A stretch of DNA of 64,000 nucleotides from an uncultured Bacteroidales bacterium (GTDB lineage: Bacteria > Bacteroidota > Bacteroidia > Bacteroidales > P3): positions 21,184 to 85,183 of the forward strand of contig ONQD01000004.1 in the NCBI GenBank assembly GCA_900319865.1, in the 5' to 3' direction. Positions within the stretch are counted from its first letter, which is position 1; each line of letters begins with the position of its first letter. The notes beneath the pieces are model-generated. The model was not told the origin of the DNA. It saw only the letters and a list, made by a program, of their open reading frames with translations, and searched no databases. The position numbers were made by a program, and so were the translations under genes. Positions 1 to 6,965 of this stretch are shown here, piece by piece.

Positions 1-404
1 GCCCACTGCAGGTTCTCCTCCTGCGTCAGCTCCGCCCTGCGGCGGAACACCAGGTGGTAGCCCGCACCCCGGGCACTCAACTCCAGCATCAGCAGCCCAA
101 ACTCCTCTCTCTTCTCCAGTATGCGTTCCCTCACCTTCGCCAGCTCCTCGGGGGCAATATGGTCTATATCCATCCCCACGCTGTTGCTCAGCCTTGTGGC
201 CCCCTTCAGCGACCCGTCCTCGTTGGGCAGGCACGAATAGTTCATCTGCAGCAGGTGCGGCTTCTGAGCCTCGTCGCCCTCGCGCACAGCCTTCACCATA
301 GCCCGTTGCTTTGCGCTTCCGCGCAGCATCCGGTACTGCTCCCCCGACACCACCGCACGCATCATCTTCACCCCGTTCTGGTAGTAAATCACATGCACAC
401 TCAT
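1..404 (-). CDS. BT4734/VirE-N-type mobile-element protein, 3' part missing
   Basis: Only the first 134 codons lie in the window; the gene runs off the left edge. The start ATG overlaps the stop of the upstream gene as ATGA, so the two are translationally coupled. The visible part has a MDIDH segment around residues 78-82 and an ELSARGAGYHLVFRR segment around residues 108-122. This pattern is typical of the BT4734-like N-terminal (VirE-N) domain, found in Bacteroidota proteins of mobile elements, often joined to primase/helicase domains further on. The domain is inferred from remembered family patterns, and the missing C-terminal part would decide whether a DUF3987-type helicase follows. The GC-rich codon use matches the adjacent gene. 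Confidence 0.65.
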   Translation of the reverse strand, partial: MSVHVIYYQNGVKMMRAVVSGEQYRMLRGSAKQRAMVKAVREGDEAQKPHLLQMNYSCLPNEDGSLKGATRLSNSVGMDIDHIAPEELAKVRERILEKREEFGLLMLELSARGAGYHLVFRRRAELTQEENLQW

Positions 405-793
405 TCCGTCGCCTCCTTCCCGTCCATTATCATACGCTCCACCTTCTGGGCTATCGCCAGCGACTGGTGCACCAGCATCTCCGGAAGTGCCTTCACCTGT
501 TCCGCAGGCAACGCAAACACGAAGTAATACCTTCCGTCCCTGCCCAGCGTCAGCGAGCTGTTATCCTCACGGAAAAGGGGCTTGTTGCGCACCCGTCTGG
601 GCAACTCGGTGATATACACATTGCCGTCCCTCATCGCCTGCACCTTGCAGTTTGCCACAAAAGACTCCATCTCCACAGCCTCGAAGCTGCTAAAATCAAG
701 GGCGTTCAGCCCGTTGTCCAACTTTCCGAAAGTCATCATACCATCCAAAGTGGTAGTTTTTTCAATCTTGTTTTTTTGGCTTATTTTTTTCAT
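401..793 (-). CDS. hypothetical protein, coupled to the BT4734-type gene
   Basis: A 130-residue protein without a signal peptide or membrane segment. The frame is open 20 codons further upstream, but the ATG at 793 is preferred: it gives the natural N-terminus MKKISQKNKIEKTTTL, while the upstream extension (MSTARCRALF) has no sign of coding constraint. The middle of the protein (ALDFSSFEAVEMESFVANCK) and the end (QSLAIAQKVERMIMDG) look like a compact soluble fold. I do not recognise the family. The 4-base overlap with the next gene suggests a shared role in the mobile element. Confidence 0.6.
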   Translation of the reverse strand: MKKISQKNKIEKTTTLDGMMTFGKLDNGLNALDFSSFEAVEMESFVANCKVQAMRDGNVYITELPRRVRNKPLFREDNSSLTLGRDGRYYFVFALPAEQVKALPEMLVHQSLAIAQKVERMIMDGKEATE

Positions 794-888
794 AGTAATG
801 AGTTTTTGCGAGAGAAGTTTTGAGAAAAGGGCCCTACACCTTGCGGTGCTCAATTGATTCCCTCACTTCAACTCAAGTTTATAATTTA

Positions 889-1050
889 ATGTTACTTCTA
901 CAAATCACCCCAAAGGGGTGAGACCATTGATAACACGGTACAAGCAATGTACAGTGTCGCGACCGAATGGGAGCAACATCGTATATTGCGCAGTGCCGTG
1001 ATACCCATACATCAGCGACTGCGTCCTGAAGGGACGCGACATGAATACTA
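889..1050 (-). repeat. dispersed intergenic repeat, copy A, with intact 45-codon frame
   Basis: Read on the minus strand this stretch matches the repeat at about 20,415-20,532. Shared blocks are GTCGCG, GGACGCAGT, TCACGGCACTGCGC, CTTGTACCGTGTTAT and GTCTCACC-(spacer)-GGTGATT. The last block is a small hairpin (CACCCCAAAGGGGTG). This copy contains an uninterrupted ATG-to-TGA frame, 1042 down to 905, of 45 residues (starting MSRPFRTQSLMYGYHGTAQ). The frame is broken in copy B, so whether it is ever translated is doubtful. A third, partial copy lies at 56,050-56,090. Confidence 0.75.
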
Positions 1051-1118
1051 TTTTGCGAAACTCAGTCATACTTTATACTAAAGCAAAATACAATCAATTC
1101 GCGTGATACGTGGAATAC

Positions 1119-1397
1119 TTAGTTTAATGGCACTATTTCAGTCGCCAGGATATCCTGGAAGCAACCGCCGTTGGTCTCGTGTACCGAGAAGCGGAGACCT
1201 ACCGCCACCATACTGCCGGGCGTGAACCTCGACAAAGCCATATTGCCCCACAGCGTACATTGGTACTCGTTCTCGTACTCCCCGCCCAGCTCCCGCAGGC
1301 GGATGTAACACTTGGCCACCTGGCCGTTCTCACTCTTTCTCGACTGCACATATACCGTTTCGGTCTGTGCAACAACCTTCAAAATTTTAGTTTTCAT
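1119..1397 (-). CDS. small OB-fold-like protein (possible single-strand DNA binding)
   Basis: A 92-residue protein starting MKTKILKVVAQTETVYVQ. Alternating hydrophobic strands (AKCYIRLRELGG, YQCTLWGNMALSRFTPGSMVAVGLRF, QDILATEIVP) and the W-G turn resemble a short OB-fold of the SSB/DUF3127 kind found in Bacteroidota mobile elements. No catalytic motif is visible. It lies 17 bases downstream of the antirepressor gene on the same strand and is probably co-transcribed with it. The fold call is an inference from the strand pattern only. Confidence 0.5.
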   Translation of the reverse strand: MKTKILKVVAQTETVYVQSRKSENGQVAKCYIRLRELGGEYENEYQCTLWGNMALSRFTPGSMVAVGLRFSVHETNGGCFQDILATEIVPLN

Positions 1398-1414
1398 AAG
1401 ACTATTTTTTTAAG

Positions 1415-2212
1415 TTAAACATTAGGTGAAATAAACTGCGAAATCAGATAAGCCTGTCCCTTGCCCGTCACGCGGGTCGTGTGGTTCACATACTCCATCC
1501 CGTCGACACCGTAGCCCACGTTTGTCTCAATGCGGAACAGTCCCCTTTCCACCCATATCTGATAAGGCGTGTTGAAAAACTGCCCCCTGCGGGTACACAG
1601 GTAGCCGTTGTTGCGCAGCCACTCAAACAGACGTTTCTGCCCCATCGGGCAGCCGTTGGCCTCAATCATCTTCGCCATCTCGGCCACGCTGCAAGTGTCG
1701 TCGCTCTCAGCCACGCAATCGTAGAAAAGAGCCTTCGGCTGCTGCTGCTCGATAGTCTGTTGCTGGCGGTCGATAAGCGACTGCTGCTGTTCTATGGTGC
1801 GCTGGGAAATTTGCAATGCCTTCGCCATAATCTCCTCGTCGCTCAGCTGCCTCCCTTGGCTATCCTTAGTAGGGATATACCCGCCCGTTTTGCGTATCTG
1901 CGGCAGCACCTCCGAAGTCACCCACCTCTTGAAACGCTTCGCCGACTCCAGCTTCGAGGAAAGAATCAAGCTGTAAAGCCCGCTCTCGTTGATAATCACT
2001 GCCTGTGACTTGTAGTTCGAACCACTCCCCTGAATCAGGGTACTGGTTTTGTCCTCTTGGCAAACGTGGGTGGCCACCGCATTCTCCGGTTTTGCGTACC
2101 CCAAAGCCAAAGCCACATCTTTACCGACGAACCAAGGCTCGCCCTTTTTGTCCGTCATAGTCCGGATACTCCCGAACTCATCACTTTTGAAAATTTTGAT
2201 GTTTGATTTCAT
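1415..2212 (-). CDS. phage antirepressor, BRO-N plus KilAC domains
   Basis: A 265-residue protein. Residues 1-110 carry a BRO-family N-terminal domain, with GEPWFVGKDVALALGY, the NESGLYSLILSSKLESAKRFK stretch and WVTSEVLPQIRKTGGY all recognisable. A glutamine-rich linker (around 140-156) follows, then a KilAC-type C-terminal domain (MIEANGCPMGQKRLFEWLRNNGYL and the following lines). Proteins of this architecture are prophage antirepressors that bind DNA or relieve phage repression. It is the best evidence that the left end is prophage-like or ICE-like. A TATTTTTGC element about 45 bases upstream on the minus strand could be its promoter. Confidence 0.85.
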   Translation of the reverse strand: MKSNIKIFKSDEFGSIRTMTDKKGEPWFVGKDVALALGYAKPENAVATHVCQEDKTSTLIQGSGSNYKSQAVIINESGLYSLILSSKLESAKRFKRWVTSEVLPQIRKTGGYIPTKDSQGRQLSDEEIMAKALQISQRTIEQQQSLIDRQQQTIEQQQPKALFYDCVAESDDTCSVAEMAKMIEANGCPMGQKRLFEWLRNNGYLCTRRGQFFNTPYQIWVERGLFRIETNVGYGVDGMEYVNHTTRVTGKGQAYLISQFISPNV

Positions 2213-2276
2213 ATATTATATTTTTACATTTAGATTTTCCCTTTCGGAATCACGATGCAAAAATACCAAAACAAAC

Positions 2277-2314
2277 AACAAAAAAAGCCCCTACCGAGGG
2301 ACTACGGTAGGGGC
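2277..2314 (-). terminator. intrinsic terminator of the 2,358-5,514 operon
   Basis: A perfect 10-bp stem GCCCCTACCG/CGGTAGGGGC (2287-2296 with 2305-2314) and an 8-base loop are followed on the minus strand by a T tract (2277-2286). It lies 43 bases beyond the stop of the gene ending at 2358. Confidence 0.85.
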
Positions 2315-2357
2315 TTGTAGGAAGTGCAACTAACTACAACACTTCACTATACATTTT

Positions 2358-2774
2358 TTATACACCAAAAATTATTTTCAATCTCTCCAATTTTTGAGGT
2401 TGCTTATATTGGATTCTGTTATACTCCTGACGCAGATTTGAGCAATTCCAAAACTGTTCAAAGTCCGCCCAACCTCCATCAAGATTCAGCACCTTGGCGA
2501 AACAATGAGCCGTAAAACCAGCAGCACTTAGGCTCATTTTCTCCGTCCGCTGCCAATGTTCATCCACCCAACCACCATCACGCAACTTTTTCCAATACAC
2601 CATCGCCTTGGGTGTACTGAGTTCATACGGCAATTCCTTAGGTTTACCCGTGCTGTCGTTCTCTCCATCCGATTCCTGCACCGTCACCGTTGCCCTATCG
2701 ATATTAAGATTAACCTCCTTATTGTCGTGGACATCTATATAAGGTCCCTGCACATATACTGTATTCCCTGCCAT
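2358..2774 (-). CDS. hypothetical protein with N-terminal GPYIDVHDN motif
   Basis: A 138-residue soluble protein. The N-terminus contains VYVQGPYIDVHDNKEVNL, which closely resembles the last residues of the upstream gene (NVHGPYNDIHDNGNVDIK). The C-terminal part (KAMVYWKKLRDGGWVDEHWQ, then FAKVLNLDGGWADFEQFWN) is of a kind I recall from many small Bacteroidota proteins of unknown function linked to mobile elements. It begins 9 bases after the upstream stop and is followed by a strong terminator, so it is the last gene of a three-gene operon. Function unknown. Confidence 0.65.
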   Translation of the reverse strand: MAGNTVYVQGPYIDVHDNKEVNLNIDRATVTVQESDGENDSTGKPKELPYELSTPKAMVYWKKLRDGGWVDEHWQRTEKMSLSAAGFTAHCFAKVLNLDGGWADFEQFWNCSNLRQEYNRIQYKQPQKLERLKIIFGV

Positions 2775-2783
2775 AACTACCTC

Positions 2784-3635
2784 CTATTTTATATCAACGT
2801 TTCCATTGTCGTGAATATCGTTATACGGGCCGTGCACATTGACAATTCTCTCGTCGCCCTTATCCTCAGCCAAAGCTTCAATCATATCCTTCACGTCCTG
2901 TGGTAATCCTTCCAACTTCAGCAGATGCTCAAGCCCGTCGTACTCTTTGTCTCGTTTCCTCTGACTCCACTTTTTCGCGTTCTTCAAATACCCCTTAAAC
3001 ATCCTCAGCAAATACTCTTTCCCCACCTCGTCACGAAACTCTTTCGATGCCATTTTCTTTTCATTCTCAGCCAACTTCTTCTCGGCCACGGAGAATAATA
3101 TATTCAACCTTTTCTTATCCTTGTCACACTGCTTCAGTTGCAATACCTTCTCAGCATTGTCTTTCTCTAACAGCGTAATTCTCTCTAACAAATCCTGCTG
3201 CTTTTCTATTATTTCTGGCATCTGTAACAATAATGAAGAACCAACTGTTGTAGGTGACGACAGCCACTTCTTTTGTGCCTCCCACCTCTTTGTTATCCAG
3301 TCATCTATAGACTCTTCGCATCGTTTCAGGTAAGATGCCGCTTTAGGCACAGCAGAAAGGGTGTACTCCAAATCTCGGATATACTTTTTCATCTCTTCAA
3401 TATCGGGCTGAAGTTTCAACAATACCCACAAAAGGGGTAGTGAGACAATCTGATATTTAGTTTTTTTTACTAATACATTCAAATCAAAAGGATAGTCAGG
3501 TACGGCACACAGCGCCTTAACAATGGCAGTGGCCTCATCAAAACCGTCATTGAAGCGCTTTTCTTTACTAAATATTTCGGCCAGTTTCTCATAAATCCCG
3601 TCACCTGGCTGAGGTATATACAATATATTTTTCAT
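2784..3635 (-). CDS. hypothetical coiled-coil protein with C-terminal GPYNDIHDN motif
   Basis: A 283-residue protein. The reading frame is open to 3698, but the ATG at 3635 (MKNILYIPQPGDGIYEKL) is chosen because the 21 upstream codons are phenylalanine-rich and unlike a protein start. The centre (around residues 135-200) is charged with heptad-like spacing (LLERITLLEKDNAEKVLQL), suggesting a coiled coil. The protein ends in NVHGPYNDIHDNGNVDIK, the motif with which the next gene begins. There is no signal peptide or membrane segment. Family not recognised. The shared motif suggests that the two products interact or bind the same partner. Confidence 0.65.
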   Translation of the reverse strand: MKNILYIPQPGDGIYEKLAEIFSKEKRFNDGFDEATAIVKALCAVPDYPFDLNVLVKKTKYQIVSLPLLWVLLKLQPDIEEMKKYIRDLEYTLSAVPKAASYLKRCEESIDDWITKRWEAQKKWLSSPTTVGSSLLLQMPEIIEKQQDLLERITLLEKDNAEKVLQLKQCDKDKKRLNILFSVAEKKLAENEKKMASKEFRDEVGKEYLLRMFKGYLKNAKKWSQRKRDKEYDGLEHLLKLEGLPQDVKDMIEALAEDKGDERIVNVHGPYNDIHDNGNVDIK

Positions 3636-3732
3636 TTGAATCTCTGTTGTCTTGTCATTTGACAGCTCTGGTTGTGTAAAGTAGAAGAAAAAGAACATTG
3701 TTCTATTGGCTGTTTGATGTACTAATTTGAGG

Positions 3733-5514
3733 TCAGTTTATGCCTAATTCAGTTTTTGCCTTTTCTCGTATCATAGAAACAATGGTTTCATTGTCTCGTG
3801 ATTGTAAAAGGGCGGAATACAAGTCATTTGCAATTCTGACCTTTTGTGGGTCGTATGGCGACATAAAATTGTTGGGATTAAGTTTTGTGAGTAGTTCATC
3901 AACACTCTTTTCGTTGCTGCTTGTTTCTGTAGACCTGTTCAGCGATATATCAAGGTTAAACTTATTCTTCAGCGGCTTTTTCTTCCGTTTGAGAACAGTC
4001 ACTACCACCCAATACAGCAGGAATGGGACGATAAGGGCTGCACCGTTGTACAAGACCCTGTAGAACCCAGTTTTGAATATTTTACTACCGACAAAGTAAG
4101 TCTTTATTATTTTCCAATGTGCGAATGCTCTCCCTCCTCCATAGTTTTTCCATCTCTCATATTCATCAATATTACGTTTTCTCGCATTAATTTTGTGGAA
4201 CTTAGAATTCAAATTCTGTAACTTGTCTATTTTATATGCGTTGTTCCGATCTATTACGTCAGTATTTGTCCAACTGTAATAAAAATATTCAAATAGACTT
4301 TCAGGGGAATCCCAATTTTCGTGGAACAGACCGACGGCATACGGTGTAATAGATTGTTCTATAATACTGTCGCCCATATTCTCGAAGTACCTAATTTCCC
4401 ATCCTCCTGTCGCCTTATAGTAGGCCACTATTCTTCCATATTGCTGTTCATACGCGGTCGTGTCGGTTGAGGTGTTTTTCGGCAATGCGGCTCGTTCATA
4501 CCCTACAATCGTGTAGCTGTCGCCACATGTGCCGAAATACTTTTTGCTTTCAAAGATGTCTTCGTTTATCTGGTTTTTGATATCATTCAAGCTTGCGTCT
4601 ATTTTGTCATTAAGGCGGATATTGGCCACAATGACGAAAATGGCTGCTGTAATTACGTAGCCCAGCAAATAATATTTCTTCTGTTTTATCCAAGACCAGA
4701 CTTTTGTTAGTTTCTCCTTCATGATTTCTTTATTATTTGATTGTTTCTGTGGAGTCATGTTATTCAATTCATCTTGCACACTATCTTCCATTCGTTTCTT
4801 TCTCTTCCTGTTGATAACTGACATAGTGATTACAGCACTCAACATTATAATGGTTAATATCGAAAAACACCATACATGGATATTTGTTATGTTATCTCTT
4901 ATCTTATATCGTATAACATCAAGTGCACTAGCGTATGGGTTAGGGCCGTCATATCCGACATAATACAATTCAGCCAAAGTCGAAGAATCAGCTGAATTAA
5001 TATCATCTGGGAAACTGGTGCCTTGTTTATTTAATTCTCTTGCAATATAAGCATTACGAACCAAGTCTTTCGACCAATTGCGGCTTTCGTATTTAGCTCT
5101 ATTTTTTTCCCAATATTCCTCAAAATTCTGAGGTGATATTTTATTATATTTTGGTGTGTGCCTTTTCGTTTGTTCTTGCCGGGCGTATGGGTTAGGGCCG
5201 TCGAAGCCCTCGTCATAGAGGCGGCGTAATGTATTATTGTCAAAAGTTGTAGGATTGTCTCCAAAGTCAGCTCCTTGTTCACGTAATTTTTTTGTGATGT
5301 AAAGCTGTTCTGCCAATTCTTTTGAATAACCATTTGATTCAGCCCATGAACGGTTTCTGTTATACCAGTCGTCCAATTGTGAGGGCGTAATTTTTGTGTA
5401 TTTAGACGTGTTGGAATTAGAATTGGTTATTGCGTTAACAAGAAACCACGCACCAACCATGCTTATAAGCCATGCGACAATGATGATGGGGATAATATAC
5501 TTTCTATTCTTCAT
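3733..5514 (-). CDS. four-pass membrane protein with two tandem ~73-residue repeats
   Basis: A 593-residue protein. The first membrane segment is at about 7-28. Two related repeats follow at about 41-113 and 125-196, each with a K-I-(T/S)-P start, a W/Y..NR..WES-type helix, a LYITKKLREQG or AYIARELNKQG helix, and an ending of (F/Y)DGPNPYA. Further membrane segments lie at about 211-234, 281-300 and 486-506. The 301-485 region is a probable external domain with two cysteines absent elsewhere. The C-terminal tail (around 513-593) is soluble and polar. Family not recognised. It is the first gene of the operon with the two GPY-DHDN proteins. Codon use is more AT-rich than in the housekeeping blocks, consistent with acquisition. 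Confidence 0.7.
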   Translation of the reverse strand: MKNRKYIIPIIIVAWLISMVGAWFLVNAITNSNSNTSKYTKITPSQLDDWYNRNRSWAESNGYSKELAEQLYITKKLREQGADFGDNPTTFDNNTLRRLYDEGFDGPNPYARQEQTKRHTPKYNKISPQNFEEYWEKNRAKYESRNWSKDLVRNAYIARELNKQGTSFPDDINSADSSTLAELYYVGYDGPNPYASALDVIRYKIRDNITNIHVWCFSILTIIMLSAVITMSVINRKRKKRMEDSVQDELNNMTPQKQSNNKEIMKEKLTKVWSWIKQKKYYLLGYVITAAIFVIVANIRLNDKIDASLNDIKNQINEDIFESKKYFGTCGDSYTIVGYERAALPKNTSTDTTAYEQQYGRIVAYYKATGGWEIRYFENMGDSIIEQSITPYAVGLFHENWDSPESLFEYFYYSWTNTDVIDRNNAYKIDKLQNLNSKFHKINARKRNIDEYERWKNYGGGRAFAHWKIIKTYFVGSKIFKTGFYRVLYNGAALIVPFLLYWVVVTVLKRKKKPLKNKFNLDISLNRSTETSSNEKSVDELLTKLNPNNFMSPYDPQKVRIANDLYSALLQSRDNETIVSMIREKAKTELGIN

Positions 5515-6000
5515 GATTCATTATTTCTCATATGCATACCGCTAGGTAAGTCAGACTATTTCTGACCAAAACATTTTAAGACTCACGGACATATTGAAGA
5601 GGTGGGATATTGGTTTTGTCAAATATGCAATCCTGGTATCTCGAAGACTCACTCCTATGCGTCAGTGTGTTATGTTGTTCGTTTTGCATGTTTGTATCTT
5701 GCTGTTGTCTTTGTCTGTCGATGGTGTATAGCCTATCATGGGAACACCCCAACGACGTTGCAAAGATACGAATTTTTTACCAATCGGCAGGGATTTTTCA
5801 TAAATATTTGACAAAGCCGGAGTATCGGGAGTTGTGTGTCGGCGAATGTTTTTTCTTAAAAAACGTGAAATCCGCGACGGACAGATTTATTTTTGTTATT
5901 TGTATTAGGAGAGCCAACCAATTTCTTTTGAAAAAAAACTCCCATCCCTTTAAACCTTGTTGAATTTAGATATATAAGAATATAAATAAACGATTAATAT
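5515..6000. other. intergenic, promoter only
   Basis: Apart from the -7 element at 5760-5768 I see no supported gene. The overlapping frames on the plus strand are cysteine- and phenylalanine-rich without family likeness. AT content rises sharply after about 5,880. Confidence 0.5.
5760..5768 (-). promoter_or_regulatory. -7 element TATCTTTGC for the 3,733-5,514 operon
   Basis: The minus strand reads TATCTTTGC, the Bacteroidota primary-sigma -7 box. No convincing TTG is seen at the usual distance upstream. It would give a leader of about 240 bases ahead of the ATG at 5514. Confidence 0.45.
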
Positions 6001-6174
6001 ATGGATAAAATGTTTAAAATTATTATTTTAATTGTAAAAATGATGTTGTTTGTAGTAGCAATTATTGAGCATGCTACAAATAATGCCACATTATTTGTTT
6101 TTGCAATCGTTTTTCATTTTGCTATTGTATGCTATGAATGTTACGAATGTTATCAATTTTTTCGACGCGAATGA
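6001..6174 (+). CDS. putative 57-residue two-pass membrane peptide
   Basis: A very AT-rich frame encoding 57 residues: MDKMFKIIILIVKMMLFVVA, a short polar turn (EHATNNAT), a second hydrophobic segment (LFVFAIVFHFAIVCYECYEC) and a basic end (FRRE). It could form a membrane hairpin. It is followed 14 bases later by a strong inverted repeat that would serve as a terminator, which supports a real transcription unit. It resembles small type I toxin-like or regulatory membrane peptides in shape only, and no homologue is recognised. Confidence 0.4.
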   Translation: MDKMFKIIILIVKMMLFVVAIIEHATNNATLFVFAIVFHFAIVCYECYECYQFFRRE

Positions 6175-6188
6175 ATGTCGACCGTAAC

Positions 6189-6230
6189 CGATAAATGATT
6201 ATGTGTCAATACGACACATAATCATTATCG
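6189..6230 (+). terminator. long inverted repeat behind the small membrane peptide
   Basis: CGATAAATGATTATGTGTC, loop AATAC, then GACACATAATCATTATCG: an 18-19 bp stem with one bulged base. No long T tract follows, so it may be a bidirectional terminator or an RNA-stabilising hairpin. Confidence 0.55.
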
Positions 6231-6295
6231 TATGTTTATCCTGATGTGCGGGTCCGCAGTGGGTGCCGACCGGCTAATGTGAAAGCTAAAAATGA

Positions 6296-6666
6296 ACTGT
6301 AGCACTGTAGCAACTGCAACGCTGGCGGATTGATTAATGCTGGCTCCGCCAGCGGGATACAAACCCCACCACTCGCGTGGCACCCCATTGAAAAGCGGAC
6401 GCCGCCGGCGCGCAGGGGATGGAGGCGGCGGCTGAGGGCGACAACTGCTTGGGTGTGAATGGTGTGCACGGGAATAGGGGTGCATTGAGGATGAGGGCGG
6501 GGTTGTTGCGGCGTTGCAGTGCTACAGTTGCTACAGTTGTTAGGAGGACTATACAGGGTCCGAGTTATACTTTATATTATATATTATATATATAATATAT
6601 AATATAAAAATATTTTTGGGCATGGGAATGGGGGATTATGAACTGTAGCAACTGTAGCGGTGTAGC
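6296..6666. repeat. ACTGTAGCA nonamer arrays in both orientations
   Basis: Plus orientation: 6296-6312 (ACTGTAGC ACTGTAGCA) and 6642-6666 (ACTGTAGCA ACTGTAGCG GTGTAGCA). Inverted: 6521-6539 (GCTACAGTT GCTACAGTT). The 17-mers at 6521-6537 and 6642-6658 are exact reverse complements and are placed symmetrically about position 6589.5. The same inverted pair occurs at 37,184-37,286. Confidence 0.85.
6572..6607. repeat. perfect 36-bp AT palindrome
   Basis: Two 18-base arms of only A and T (TTATATTATATATTATAT and its reverse complement) with no loop. The centre (6589.5) is exactly the centre of the flanking 17-mer inverted repeat. Possible roles are a duplex-unwinding element, a recombination site or a cruciform. 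Confidence 0.9.
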
Positions 6667-6881
6667 ATTTTTTTTTGGGGGGGGTGGTCGGACTTGTCCG
6701 ACGAAAGGGGGGTGTGAGGGTTGTGTGTAGGGTCGGTGGGGGGTCGGTGCGGGTTTGGTTGCTTGGCGAAGGCTGGGTGAGGGCACAGGGCGGTGTCGGG
6801 GGTGGTGCGGCTGGTTTTTGGGTTGGGGGGTGGGCGCTGGGGTTGGCAAAAGTTTTTTTGATTTTTTTTTTGGGCGGGGCT

Positions 6882-6912
6882 TTAGACCGCAACGGGAGGG
6901 GTGTATTTTTGC
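6882..6912 (+). promoter_or_regulatory. promoter of the DUF6266-like gene
   Basis: TATTTTTGC at 6904-6912 matches the -7 consensus, with a weak TTA in the -33 region about 19 bases upstream. It gives a leader of roughly 45 bases ahead of the ATG at 6966. Confidence 0.55.
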
Positions 6913-6965
6913 AGCGTGTTTCGAAACCACAAGAACTGAGTTATTAACCTAAAACAAAACGAATT

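Noticed and set aside
1415-2212. Complete prophage at the left end
   Set aside because: Only an antirepressor and small genes are seen; no integrase, portal, terminase or capsid gene is in the window.
5610-5963. 117-codon plus-strand frame behind the membrane protein operon
   Set aside because: Cysteine/phenylalanine-rich without family likeness, no promoter, and it crosses the promoter of the opposite gene.
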